Assembly (NCBI GenBank): GCA_033980235.1
Contig: CM067070.1
Coordinates: 11,230,046 to 11,294,045 of the forward strand
Origin: Diadema setosum
Lineage: Eukaryota; Echinodermata; Echinoidea; Diadematoida; Diadematidae
DNA: 64,000 nucleotides
Direction: 5' to 3'
The notes below the pieces were generated by a model. That model was not told the origin of the DNA, ran no database searches, and saw nothing but the letters and a program-made list of their open reading frames with translations. Positions 1 through 13,800 of this stretch are shown here, in pieces (position 1 is the first letter of the stretch; each line of letters begins with the position of its first letter). The position numbers and the translations under genes are program-made.

Positions 1-588
1 CGTTACTGACGTCTGTATTACATCTAGTCCACTCGACAGGGCGCCAATATTTCATCCGGCACTTGATGAGACGAACTAATAAAAAAGAGCAGACGAAGAA
101 ACACGGGAATGAATTGAATGAATGAAGATGAATGAATGAAACTGCTATATTCGTGAACGTTGACGAACAAAATGGTAAATGCCCTGTGATTACACAATCG
201 TTATCGTAAATTTTGCTATCTGTTTTATTTCTTCTTCTGTGCGTTCCGCAAACCTTGTAGTAACACGTCAAATAAGAGTATTCACAGCATAACTTTTGCA
301 ATTTAATTACAGGTGTATATTACATGAATAGCCACAAATGAAAGAGAAAGGTGGGTAGGAGGAAATAAAACAAAGGTCTGGAACGGGAGGAGAGAAGAAA
401 CACAAGAGAGAGAGGGGGAGAAGGAAGGGGCATCAAGAGTGGAAATACGGTAATAGAGAGGGCATGTTTGGTTTTGTTTTTTGTTTTTGTTCATTTCCAT
501 CTGAGAAAGATGGCTGGATAGCCCATATTCAGCTATATTGGTCTTCCATGGGGTCCAGTTGGATGTGAGGTGTGACCACTTCATCGGG
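1..588. other. non-coding, simple repeats
   Basis: No gene is recognised. Positions 106-143 hold a GAATGA/ATGAATGA-type simple repeat and 355-430 is purine-rich (GAGAGA, GGAGAA). The open frame here simply translates the purine-rich tract. Confidence 0.6.
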
Positions 589-592
589 TTAA

Positions 593-1348
593 CCCTAATC
601 AGGCCGGGCTTTTTTGGCTATGCAAAGGCCGGAGGGGGGCGGAATCCGCCCCCTCCCCCCAGATCTCGGCCATCAGAGGTGCAATCGTGACGAAATTTGG
701 CATGCGTGACACCCACGTCATAATCTACAAGATTGTGATATAATATTTTTTGAAACAATCCATTTTTAATTTGATTTAATTATTTATGCAAATTAAGCTC
801 AAGATCATATTTTAGCCTGATCAAAATCAAAGAGAGCCTACTTTTTGGTCTGTAAATCTGTTTTGGCATATTTAACAATGTTGTACGTCACAAAAACTTC
901 CAAAAGTCATTTTAATTCTTATGTATTTTATTGTTTTCAGAATTTCCTATGTGTTTCTTTGTTTTTCAACTTTTGTTTTTTTTATTGGAAATTGTTACTT
1001 ACCACTTTTCTACCATAATTAGCATAAAAGTAATCAATGAAAGTGATCAATTGTAAAAATAATCAGGTTTTTATGACTTTCATGACAGAGCACTGTTTTC
1101 CATAAGAAATGTACACAAAATCACAAAACTGCGCCCGTTTTGGGGCGACATGCCGTTACAAAAATGGGCGTGGCTTCATAGAAATATGCGCGGACGTTGC
1201 AAATTTGATCTCAAAAGTTGCGCGAGACTTGAACAAAGGTAGTCAAGAAGCTTCGCGACGAGGTCTTCTCGCGTTACAGAATTATAGCGCGAAACGTCGA
1301 GGGAGGGGGGGGGGTGGGCGGATTCTGCCCCCCCCGGCCCCTTTAGGG
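593..1348. mobile_element. non-autonomous piggyBac-like element, TTAA-flanked
   Basis: The element is bounded by TTAA at 589-592 and 1349-1352. Its left end begins CCCTAATCAGGCCGGG and its right end, reverse-complemented, begins CCCTAAAGGGGCCGGG, so the termini are inverted and similar. Just inside each end is a G/C-rich palindromic block (about 636-655 and 1311-1333, GGCGGA...CCGCCC type). TTAA duplication with CCCT... termini is known for piggyBac-type transposons. No transposase is encoded, so this would be a non-autonomous derivative. Assignment to piggyBac is inference; the inverted termini and TTAA are directly visible. Confidence 0.6.
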
Positions 1349-1367
1349 TTAAACACCCTGCTCTTTC

Positions 1368-1590
1368 CGATGAATGAATGAAGCGGGATCTTTTTACGTG
1401 CATGAGTTGTTACTCTCTCATACAAGGGACCTCCATTTTATGTCCTATCCGAGGGACAGAGTGTTTTGCCTCTTGCTAGAGGTGACGGTATGCTTACACA
1501 CAACACTGCTCAGTCCAGACTCGGGTTCGAACCCGGGCCCTTGGGATCGTGAGGCAGACGCGCTACCGACTGAGTTAACTCAGGGCAAGG
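1368..1590 (-). mobile_element. tRNA-derived SINE
   Basis: Read on the minus strand, the head contains an A-box-like stretch (TTAACTCAGTCGGTAGCGCG, about 1578-1559) and a perfect B-box (GGTTCGAACCC, about 1533-1521), as in a tRNA. The body then runs through CATGCACGTAAAAAGATCCC and ends in a short (ATTC)n tail at about 1384-1368. The body and tail show this is a SINE, not a functional tRNA gene; I could not fold a full cloverleaf. Confidence 0.65.
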
Positions 1591-1743
1591 GATAGTAAAG
1601 AAGGCGGGAGAAATAGAAAAAGAGAGAATGTGTAATTAATGGATAGAAAGAGAGCAGGGGGATTGAGAGATAAAAAGACTGAAAGAGGGAAGGGAGAGAA
1701 AATCAGAAGAGAGAGAGAGATATGTAGAAAGAGGAGAGATAAA

Positions 1744-1789
<46 letters not shown>

Positions 1790-2258
1790 AAGAGAAGGAC
1801 AGAGGGAGATAGAGTATGAAAAAAAAAACAGTATGGAAGAGTAGAGCCTGAGGAAAAAAAAAATGTGTACGAGAGAGGAACAGAAGCTCATGTGAGAAAA
1901 GAAAGCAGTGGGGCCGCTGACCTGACGTCTCCCCCTCCACTTAACCCAAATCAAAAATGAGGTTTTTAAATCTTTCCCCACCTTCATTCTAATCAGTTCC
2001 ATGCCCCAGTAACGTGCGATTCGCAAAGGTGGGTCACATAACGACGTAAAGAGTATATCGCCAATTATGTTCTCGGCACCGTGTAAAAAGCTATGCATAT
2101 ACATGATTGTGTCAATAATATCCCATGTGTGTTTTCTAAGGATGTTCTTTCTCTGACTCTGGAAAATTCATCACTGATCACACATTTAATACGGAGCCTT
2201 ATTCGTTCGCATCGTATACAGTCATCACAATCAAAATGCCTATGTGTGTGATTACGTG
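1591..2258. repeat. purine-rich tract with (AG)n microsatellite
   Basis: From 1591 to 1860 the plus strand is strongly purine-rich, with an uninterrupted (AG)n run at about 1749-1790. Minus-strand ORFs rich in Ser/Leu are translations of this tract. Nothing else is recognised up to 2258. Confidence 0.8.
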
Positions 2259-2262
2259 TTAA

Positions 2263-2658
2263 AGGGATAGCGTAGTTTTTGTTGAGGTGGGGAAAATCAG
2301 AGTTTTACTTTTTGCGAGATACACTTGTACTTTGAAACCACTAACGATATAGTAAAGAGCATACGATTCAAATCAGAATTCAAAGTTGATTTAAAAACAT
2401 TGGGTTTGAAATGCAAGAGATATAAAAAAAAAACAAAGCAAAACAAAGTGGTCTTTGTAAAATGTTGTTCCCACCTTTTATTAGGACCTTTTTGTTTGTG
2501 GAAATCTCAGCCATTTCAAAACCAATCCCGTATTCAAATAAGCTTTGAATTCCTTGTAGAATGGTATGTTATTTCACATTTGATGAGAGGTTTTCCCATT
2601 ATATATAAAAAAACATGGAAATTTGACACCTTATCTCAACCAAAACTAAATCATCCCT
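2263..2658. mobile_element. TTAA-flanked palindromic MITE, family A copy 1
   Basis: TTAA lies at 2259-2262 and 2659-2662, with terminal AGGGAT...ATCCCT. The two halves are imperfect reverse complements over the whole length, so the transcript could fold as one long hairpin. Internal landmarks shared with the other copies are CTCAGCCATTTCAAAACC and GAATTCCT. It has no coding capacity. TTAA duplication suggests a piggyBac- or Kolobok-type mobiliser (inference). A (TC)n run starts right after it at about 2669. Confidence 0.75.
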
Positions 2659-2662
2659 TTAA

Positions 2663-5049
<2,387 letters not shown>

Positions 5050-5083
<34 letters not shown>

Positions 5084-5152
5084 CATGTATGCATTCATGT
5101 GTGTATATACATTGTCTTGATTATTATTATCAATAGTAGTGATAGTAGTATA

Positions 5153-5211
<59 letters not shown>

Positions 5212-5242
5212 TATTACTTATACTTATATATACTTATATTCC

Positions 5243-5315
<73 letters not shown>

Positions 5316-5385
5316 CTACATATATTTCTCTCTTTCTTTCTTTCTTTCTCTCTCTCTCTCTGTCTCTCTATCTATCTATCTCTTC
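5050..5385. repeat. microsatellite cluster
   Basis: Several arrays lie in a row: (AT)n at about 5050-5080, (AGT)n at about 5154-5210, (CT)n at about 5246-5280, (AT)n to about 5308, then CTTT/CT/CTAT repeats to about 5383. Confidence 0.95.
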
Positions 5386-6740
5386 ATAATATTTACAGTG
5401 ATGATGTACATTCCTTTACTTTATTAGCACATCTGCTTTTACATTTATCATAACTATTACATTTTATTCATCTAGTTTTCCTTTGAATGAGCCATGTCAC
5501 TTTCTTCAGTGAGAAGAAAAGGAATCATCTTATGACAAAAACCTAATGTTAATAAATATAACAGGTCTTTTGATGGATTGATATCATTTTTATGGTACAT
5601 AATTATTGTATACTCTTTTCAGGTTCCATTGTTGTGCTCATGAAACCTTATTCTCTGTTAGCAAAGAAAGTGAGGCTTATTGTATTCTTGTTGAAAAATT
5701 GAAATAACATTTGAATTGAACTGAATTGAATTGAATATATGCGATTTGAAAATTTCTTCTCATTTCCCTGATTCATGTCATCCTGTAGACACTCCAATAA
5801 TCAATATTGACTTCTTGAATAAATGTAGGTCCTCTTAGCCTTCGCGCAAGGCACCGCAAACAAAAGCTGAAAATGCTCAACTGCAATGGAGATCATTATA
5901 GTCACGGTAGGCTGGATGTGTTACTTTTACTTAGTGGACATTCTGTTTTTGCCGAAGCCTCGTCAGCAAACTAAATACAGCTATACAGTCTTTTTTTTTT
6001 TGTTAAATCAAAGCGTGAGATATATAGACATAAAGCTCACGTGCATTCAAGCACCTGGCATATATATCACACATAAGAGATATACGTATTTGTCCAAGTT
6101 CCAAATTTAATCTTAATTCAAAATATACACAAGCCATACTAAACATACAATGACATTGTTATTCTAAACTGATTTCAGGGTATTTTGTGACGATTTTCAT
6201 CATGTAAACCTAATTTTGTAAACACGGGATTTTCCCTAGTCTCGTTATCCTTGTATGATCTTTAGATCATAATATCACGATTATCAGCTGCTGGAAAATT
6301 AATAAATGGAATGAAAAAAAAAATTAAATATTGATAGACATTTAGATGACCACTTCTGTAATGTTACGTTTCTCTCCATACTGAGTGCATGATATCTTTG
6401 GGTTCATTAGCTAATTCGTGAGATGTATGCATGTATGTATATTCAGAATACTCCAGTATATATTCCTACATACGACTTTGTGACTTTTCTTTTCTGTTCT
6501 TTTCTTATGGCATTAGATATGGATGAACCGTTGCGTAAGTGTGCGTCCAGACTTTTTTTTTCTCAGAAAGCACCAATGACAAATTAAACATGATTATAAT
6601 CTTTGGAATGAATAGATCTTAGAAGCTGATTGAGCGGACAGCACATTTGGTGGAAACAAGGAAATGCTTTGAAAGGCACTTACAGTCATCGTGGAGGCCT
6701 GGGGGAAACTAAAGTATGATATACGTTTTATCAATATATA
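5386..6740. other. non-coding; possible LINE 3' tail
   Basis: Five TTGAA-type units at 5711-5735 follow an A/T-rich stretch that resembles the 3' end of a CR1/Jockey-group LINE. The full-length LINE in this window also ends in ATTGAACTTGAA. No RT-coding sequence precedes it, so this would be a heavily 5'-truncated copy (inference). Nothing else is recognised. Confidence 0.35.
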
Positions 6741-6747
6741 CGTTATA

Positions 6748-7170
6748 CAGGGCTCGGCACTAATGGTGGCCCGGTGGCCCGGGGCCACCAAAAATGAAAG
6801 TCGGGCCACCAAATTTCAAAAAAGGGCAAATTTGGTGGCCCGCCTCGGGCCACCAAAATATTTTGAAATGTATGTCAATAAATTCGTAACTTTTTGCGCC
6901 GGAAATTAGCAGTTAAATTTGTTCAAAGGATGGATGAAAAGGACTGAATGAATGCCTGAGAGTGAGTGTTGCAAGTTTGTTGAAGTTTATTTATGAGTAG
7001 ATATGTCCAACTTCTAATTCTTACTATCATAACTCTTAAATATTTGACTCATTAAAAAAAAAGGACTTTTAATTTTTTTATTGTTTTTTTTCGGGACACC
7101 AAAAATTTCAAATTTGGGATTTTGGTGGCCCCGTCGGGCCACCAAACAAAAAAGTTAGTGTCGAGCCATG
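6748..7170. mobile_element. hAT-like MITE with 7-bp target duplication
   Basis: The left end CAGGGCTCGGCACTAA and the reverse complement of the right end CATGGCTCGACACTAA match at 14 of 16 positions. The flanks are a direct repeat CGTTATA (6741-6747 and 7171-7177). Internally the motif GGGCCACCAAA and its complement recur near both ends. CA...TG termini with a 7-8-bp duplication fit the hAT superfamily. It is 423 bp with no ORF of its own, so it is non-autonomous. Confidence 0.75.
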
Positions 7171-7177
7171 CGTTATA

Positions 7178-7672
7178 GATATTTTAGATCTGTGAACGGA
7201 GAAAGTTCGAGCGTAAATTCAGTAACTGATATACTGGCGGCTTACACAAAGACTAGCGTGGGTCTCCAAGGGGTGATTCACACGTGGTATTCGTAGACGC
7301 GACTTGCGTGTTGAGACTAGCTATTGTCTGGCCGATACTCATCGTAAAGATTATCCATTTCAGCATTGATATAGTTAAACTGACCAATCACTTGCACATA
7401 GAAAAGATTTGTACGGATATGAGGGGGTTAAATTCATAATGGAGGGTATAGCTATAGGGAATAACCATGCAGGTAGTTCTATAGAATAACGTAAACTAAC
7501 GTGATAGAATTAATCTATTTGACTCGGAGGGACTGCTGATGATACTTCTCAAAATTGCATTGCACAGTTTAAGCCCGGTGCGTTTATTCTTTGAATAGAC
7601 AAGATATTGCACCTGGAACCTCCCTCTTTACCCAGTTGAGATTATACAACAACAACAACAGCAATAACATGG

Positions 7673-7675
<3 letters not shown>
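7178..7675. other. non-coding
   Basis: No gene or clear repeat is seen here. Confidence 0.5.

Positions 7676-7731
<56 letters not shown>
7676..7731. repeat. (AAT)n microsatellite
   Basis: Near-perfect AAT array, preceded by a short CAA run at about 7648-7660. Confidence 0.97.
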
Positions 7732-7756
7732 TAGATATATCGCTACGGCGACTGAT

Positions 7757-8766
7757 ATGCCTCCGCCATAATGCATGGTTCTCCTAATATAGTATAGTAC
7801 AATGTCTTGACAATGTCTTGACAATGTGTGATGACAGTTTCACACAATTGGCAAAATATTGAAATGACAGGTTTGACACAAATGTGCTGAATGTTCACTT
7901 TCCTAGAACTAGGTTCAATTGGATGAATGATTAAAATGTCAGAGAGCAGGTATTTGGGGAACTGATGATTTTTACTTGACTTTTGACCCTTTTATAAGTT
8001 TATGCATTGAGTAATTTTCAAGGTATTGAGAAAAAGTATAATTTCAGTATCAAATGGGAAAATAGCATTATCTAAACCTTTCATTTGACCTTTGACCTCA
8101 CAGTTCCACAGAGAATCACTGTAAGGTAGAACATGCATAAATATGTAAGTTTCATGATGATACCTTGAGTTACTTTCGAGATATGGAGGAAAAAGTGCAA
8201 TTTAGCACTTTCACTTGACCTTTTACCTTTTGACCTTTGACCTTTTGGCAATTCCCCAAAAATATATATTGGGTAATACATGCCATACATCAAGTTTTAA
8301 AAAAACAACCCTTCAGGCATATTGCATTTTAAAGAAAGTAGTGCTATTTTGAGGAGTTGACCTTGACCTTTGACCCCCTTGACCTTTGACCCATGATCCC
8401 CAACTTCCCTAGATAATCACTGCCCGTCGGTACAAGCATATATACTAAGTTCCATGAAGATACCTTGAACCATGTGCGAGATATGGAGAAAAACATGAAA
8501 TTTCAATTTTTTTTTCCACAAAATAACCTGTGACCTTTGACCTTTGACCCTGTGACCCTAAAATCCACACAAAGTATTATCCCCCAAGGATATACCCTCA
8601 TACCAAGTTTGATGTAAAACCACCACACGGTTCTTGAGATATCGACAAAAACAAAACGGGACGGACGGACGGACGTACGGACGTACGGACGTACGGACGT
8701 ACGGACGTTCGGACGGACGGACGACCCGAAAACATAATGCCTCCGGCCACTTTGTTGCGGAGGCAT
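7757..8766. mobile_element. 1-kb dispersed element with TGACCTTTGACC motifs and a GACG array
   Basis: The ends match as an inverted repeat, ATGCCTCCGC (7757) and GCGGAGGCAT (to 8766). The right end is also locally palindromic (ATGCCTCCGG...CGGAGGCAT, 8737-8766). The interior repeats TGACCTTTGACC at about 8086, 8231, 8364, 8380 and 8531, alternating with phrases such as CCAAGTTTGATG and GAGATAT. A (GACG)n/(GTACGGAC)n tract runs at about 8659-8724. (AAT)n arrays lie on both sides. It does not code for protein. Its transposon class is unknown to me; a non-autonomous DNA element is the simplest reading. Confidence 0.6.
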
Positions 8767-8768
8767 AA

Positions 8769-8940
<172 letters not shown>

Positions 8941-9092
8941 ACCGTTGCAAGGTGACCAGTAAACATTTGCACTTCTGGATCGAGAGGGACCTCATTATGA
9001 CAAAACATTTCGTCGAAGGGCGTAGTTGCACTCGACGGGATTCGAACTCGAAAGTCACGAGTCTTATCCACTATGCTACACAGCGCCCCCAG
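8941..9092 (-). mobile_element. tRNA-derived SINE, family S1 copy
   Basis: On the minus strand the head reads GGGGGCGCTGTGTAGCATAG, then GTGGATAAGAC, with the B-box GAGTTCGAATCCC at about 9050-9038. The body ends at the (AAT)n tail. It shares head and body order with the SINEs at 22991-23199 and 45606-45828, though it is more diverged in the middle. Confidence 0.7.
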
Positions 9093-10153
9093 CGTGCGTG
9101 TGCCTACTGTAATAATGGTCAGTTACCTTGGCTGGGTTAATGACATTGTGAAGACCCTCTGGTAGAAAAGCGTTAACACTACTGATACTATCCTGGATGT
9201 AATATGACCACATCATTATTAGCTATCATCTTTCTCAGTATCCGGGGAGTTAACTCTCAGGGGGGTATTCTAGTCTCACGGATATAGGCCTACCCAGTCC
9301 CTGGATGCGTCTGAAGGTAAGCGCACTTTAGGGCCCGGGCATCTGGTATCGCCTATTTGACTCGTCCCTCTGGGAAATTAAATTATCTTCAACTTGAAAT
9401 ATACACCGGGACCGAAGTCACTGCTGCCAACATCTCTTTCTGTACCTGGTCATATAATGCTTACAGCACTGTATGGTCATAGATCAGGATATAATTTACC
9501 CCCTCAACCTCATGCCGTCCCCACCCTCCCCATCCTCCCATTTCTTTCTTTCTCTTATTACCTTGTCTTTGTATATCTCACATTGATGAATGAATAAACG
9601 AATATATATTAATAAACATACACATAATATGCATATAATATGCATATCTTTACATATTTTGTATACACAATTATTGTATATTTGCTTATAAACAAAACAA
9701 AAAACAGAAATAGTAAGGGATATACATACATAATTGTTGTATATTACGCATATATAATGAATAATATGTACAAATCTTCCCACATTGGGAAATGAATTAT
9801 ACGCATATATCAATATCTTTACATATGTATAGAGGAAGAGAGACAGAAAGAGATGGACATGGAGATACATACATAACCATTTTATATTACACACATATGA
9901 TACCTTATAGTGTAAAAAATACAAAATCTTGAGACGCTAGGGATTTTCTAATCTCATAATTATTTCAAAAATGACCAAAGACAAACAGGTTGTAACCCTT
10001 TGTGACTGTGCCATGTTCATTTCTTGTCGATAGGTATGTGTGTGTGTAATTTGTGAGCATTTGACTCATTGGCAAAGAAAACTCATTCTTTCACTCATTT
10101 CAAGACAAGTTAAATGAAATAGACCAGTATCATTTCAAATTTCGCATTACTCT
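9093..10153. other. non-coding
   Basis: No gene is recognised. 9600-9900 is A/T-rich with many ATATGCATA-type words, and a 142-codon minus-strand frame there has no recognisable domain. Confidence 0.5.
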
Positions 10154-10157
10154 TTAA

Positions 10158-10532
10158 AGGGATGATATAGTATTGGCTGAGGTGAGGATTGAGGTTTTAA
10201 CCTTTTGTGAGATACCAAGAACTACTTATGGAAGAATACAGAGCATACCATTCTAAGAGGAATTCAAAAATTTATTTGATGAAAATCGGTTTTTGAATAG
10301 CTGAGACATCCAAAAAACAGAGTAAAACAAAGTAATCGTATATAATAAAAGATAATTTCCACCTTCTATTCGCATCGCCGTGTTTTGGGTATCTCAGCCA
10401 TTTCAGAACCAAATTCAATCAGATAAACTTTGAATTCCTCTTGGAATTACAGGCGCTTTCATATTTTATAAGAAATTTCTCACTATCTCACAAAAAATCT
10501 AGTTAAGTCTCGACCAAAACTATAAAATCCCT
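10158..10532. mobile_element. TTAA-flanked palindromic MITE, family A copy 2
   Basis: TTAA lies at 10154-10157 and 10533-10536, with AGGGAT/ATCCCT termini. It is palindromic along its length and shares the internal GCTGAGACATCC, CTCAGCCATTTCAGAACC and GAATTCCTCTT landmarks with the other family A copies. Confidence 0.8.
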
Positions 10533-10536
10533 TTAA

Positions 10537-12362
10537 GATGCAACCAAAGAGGGATTTGACGACTAAATAGATTGCTCGAATGCATGCAATTTGGATTCGA
10601 AGTATCGGGATATATTTAGACTGAGCAGGTGCCTTTCACCGCTCGTTAGTAGGCATTCACTGGAAATATTATCCAAGATCTTTTTTTTTTTCTTGTATAC
10701 TGATATAGCTGTATTGCCTATTAGAGGAAGCCTTGTGAAATGAACGTATTATGAGGTGGATAGACAAGACAAGGGATCACTATCCAACACCTGTCTAACA
10801 GGAAAGTATTACTGTAATCCATTTAAAGATTTATTCTGACCACCGCATCAGAGAAGCTGTTTACAGACAGATGTTGCACCTTATAGGAACACTATTTCCC
10901 TATGAATATATTATAATTCTTGATAAACCAGCCCAGTTTTCTAGAAGCCTATAAACAGACTTCACTATCCCTTGTCTTAAGACCTGTGAAATCTACTTTG
11001 CTGTCAATTCCTTGCAGGTTTATTATGATGTCGCATGCAACCCTATACTGCAATAAAGACATAGGGGAAAAGCAAATCGAAAAGAATTCCATAATCTATC
11101 ATCCCTTTACGACAGTGTAACGGGAAAAACTGACAACAATATCAAAGCTTAGGGCCTAATGTCTGTATTGTGATTAGGTTGTAAACATTACGGTACAGTC
11201 TATCCAGACGGTGGCAACAGATTCGAGCATTCGATTATTATTTTGGTTTCTGGACCAAAAATCTGAAACAAAATAAAGGAACGCTTAAAGCGTTTATTGA
11301 TTATATCACCAAATCCTTAGGGAATCTTATTGTATAAGTTATTTCCTTTTCTTCATCGAATCGGCAAATCTTAATTTCACCACGTAATCTTCAGCGGAGA
11401 AACAGAATACTAGTAGGTTGATTCCGGAATGCGCAACATCACAGACGACTTTACAAAATAGATTGTCAATTCAAGACGGAACACTTAATCTTTTATGAAT
11501 GTGTAGCCAATTTAAGGATTAGTCGTTAATCAAGTAATTTAGATGTTTTCGAGAAAATTGTAACTTAGGCCAATAATAATGGCAATAAATGACTAAAATA
11601 CTTAAAAAAAAACTTTGTTAAAAGTATGAGATGGTAGAAATGCACAAATAAAAAATAAATATGCAATGAAAATATACAGAAGTAAACAGCAGATATGGGC
11701 TTTCTCGAACTTATTAAAAAAAAATATCTCACATTTGACAAGGATTGTTTGAATACCAAATAACCTGGTTGCGACAGATGTAAAGTTGTTCTAATCAATG
11801 GCGACTCAGCGAGGTGAGGACTACTACCTTTAAGTGGCGCGCATTTTGTCGTCACCTGTGGACGCTGTCATCGACACTCAACGACTGCGACGCAGATTTC
11901 CCGTATTAATTACGCCTGTCGTCTGCTCAGACAGTATTGGCGCGAACCATACAGAAAGAGGAATGCTCGAAACCTATGCAGTCGCCGTGGACTCGAAATT
12001 GGCGATCAGAGCCGTCCCATGCGACTGCTTTGCATTCCTAATTACCTATTCTGGCTCGCAATACAGCCTGATAAACCATTGACATGTATTCAACAGTGCA
12101 CGCATTCTTCTATCAAAGAAGAACATTCCGCAGCCTTTTCGTGACAAGTGCCTGACGTAGCAACAGATAATGCATGCAACTAGTATTCTGCTTCCAGAAT
12201 TATTAGTGTTACCACCTTGTACTTCTATTTCTGTTTCTGAATAAATTGTAGCAGCAACGCCCAGTACTCGACTAGTCGATTTTGGAAACAAATTATTAGT
12301 TTATGCACCTGTTTAATGCCACGTTTCGGCTTCAGCTTTGTTGAAAATCTTACGCATCAACG

Positions 12363-12366
<4 letters not shown>
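10537..12366. other. non-coding
   Basis: No gene is recognised. A plus-strand frame at 11834-12082 is relatively CpG-rich but has no domain, and its first codon is not ATG. Confidence 0.45.

Positions 12367-12444
<78 letters not shown>
12367..12444. repeat. compound (CA)n(TA)n microsatellite
   Basis: (CA)n to about 12408 is followed directly by (TA)n to about 12444. Confidence 0.97.
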
Positions 12445-12448
<4 letters not shown>

Positions 12449-13140
12449 GTCTTAACATAAAGCAAACAAACAACCTCCACACCTCAATAATTGTTTTTCT
12501 GTGACTTTTTAAGCAGTCTCCATGGAAATGGCGGACTTGGAAAAAAGCCCTCTACTATTATCACAATTACAAACATGTAAAAAAATGCTTTATACATGTC
12601 TTGTATCAAATTATGCATACAATATATGTGTGTGTGTGTGTGTGTTCAAAAATCATCTGACATATACATAGATATAATACTTTAAGTCACACAGAAAATG
12701 GAAGCCTTGACATTAGATGCCAAAATCAATCAAGCTCAGTCTCGTACTCATGTCATTGTCTGTGTATCCAGTGCTACCATGTATATAATGATCAGTTCCT
12801 CATTTCTCCGTATTGCAAGCTTTCATGTCTCTTAGTATTCGGTCAAAAAAGAGCAAAGAGAAAAAGCCCATACACCGACTGCTATTTATGGGACTATTGG
12901 ACATCTCCTTGATGTGGTTATCAGGAAGTGATCGTGCCCACATGAATGCAAAGTAGTTCCGTCTTACCTTCAGATCCGATGAGGGGAAATTCACTTGCCG
13001 GATGGGACGTGTTTCTGAGGGTAAATTCCACGAGACACAGAGAAAAATGTGTACATGCAGTATAACATCAATTTCGAGCCAAAGGTTTCACTCTTTGTTT
13101 AATGCGCTCAGTTTACAAATATGCCACTGTGTTAACTTAC
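12445..13140. other. non-coding; short (GT)n
   Basis: A short (TG)n run lies at about 12627-12645. No gene is recognised. Confidence 0.5.
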
Positions 13141-13322
13141 AATGATGTCTCTCTTTGATTAAAATGGTGCCTAAACAAAACTTGCTTGAAGTTTCCAAGA
13201 GCATGACAAACTGGACAAGTCGAAAGAGCGATACATGGTGGCTTTGATAACGGTCTCATCAATGACATCAGATAGTCCATATACTGTCCGAGAGTTTGGG
13301 AAAAGAGTTCGGTGATGAACAC
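13141..13322 (-). CDS. candidate internal exon of an unrecognised gene
   Basis: On the minus strand an open segment of 182 nt runs between a consensus-like acceptor (GCTTGCAG, ending at 13323) and a strong donor (GTAAGT, 13140-13135). The frame beginning VFITELFSQTLG is open throughout and includes a CPVC...RHH stretch that only loosely resembles a C2H2 finger: the second His spacing is wrong and the Phe is shifted. A CpG-rich patch lies just upstream on the same strand (13395-13800). No neighbouring exon could be joined. It could equally be a chance open frame; the splice signals are the main support. Confidence 0.28.
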
Positions 13323-13394
13323 CTGCAAGCGAATGTGATTTAACATTCAAGGTAATGGCTTATGGGGTGTCCATGCACAGGTAATCGTTCTTAA

Positions 13395-13800
13395 CGAGCG
13401 GAAATAGGGAGGAAAAAAGAACTGCGCGCGACTTGAACCCACTGAAATCACGCTCGAGCGGCATGCCGGGATCAATTCCCCGGGCATCTCCCGCGGGGTT
13501 GAACAGCGATTATCGCTCCTGAAGATCAGTCTCCGCGGTACTTCTTCATCGCAGCCGAGTGTCGCTGCGGATAACCTGCGAAAGTGACACCAAGCGAGCG
13601 AGAGGCGCTTGTTTACCGAAGCAAAGCGACTGATTGGCGCCAAGACGGATTGCTGCAGTTTCGATGACCAACGACCAGGAAGCAGCAGCCAACGTCATCG
13701 CCTGGATAGGGAATGAGTCTGTCCCGGATTCCCGGGGCACCCCGAAAAGCAAGAAGGCGATTTCCCGATTCTAATCTCACACCCTATATAATTCAACCAA
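13395..13800. promoter_or_regulatory. CpG-rich patch, possible promoter or first exon
   Basis: Compared with its AT-rich surroundings this stretch is markedly GC- and CpG-rich (GCGCGCG, CTCCCGCGGGG, CGAGCGAGCGAGAGGCG). At its right edge the minus strand reads CCTATTGGTTGAATTATATAGGG, split as an inverted CCAAT box (ATTGG) and a TATATA box, facing leftward. The plus strand holds a short 37-codon ORF starting MTNDQEAAANVIAW at 13664 with no splice donor. Two overlapping minus-strand frames (13752-13546 and 13643-13347) also cross it. None matches a family I know. A promoter is inference from base composition and boxes. Confidence 0.3.

Noticed and set aside
1510..1590. Functional tRNA gene
   Set aside because: A- and B-boxes are good, but a SINE body with a tail follows and a full cloverleaf was not seen.
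1575..2104. Ser/Leu-rich minus-strand frames of 121-133 codons, signal-peptide-like
   Set aside because: They derive from the (AG)n and purine-rich tract; the hydrophobic look is a composition effect.
9496..9924. 142-codon minus-strand frame with hydrophobic stretches
   Set aside because: It is A/T-rich with repeated ATATGCATA words, has no domain and no splice or start context.
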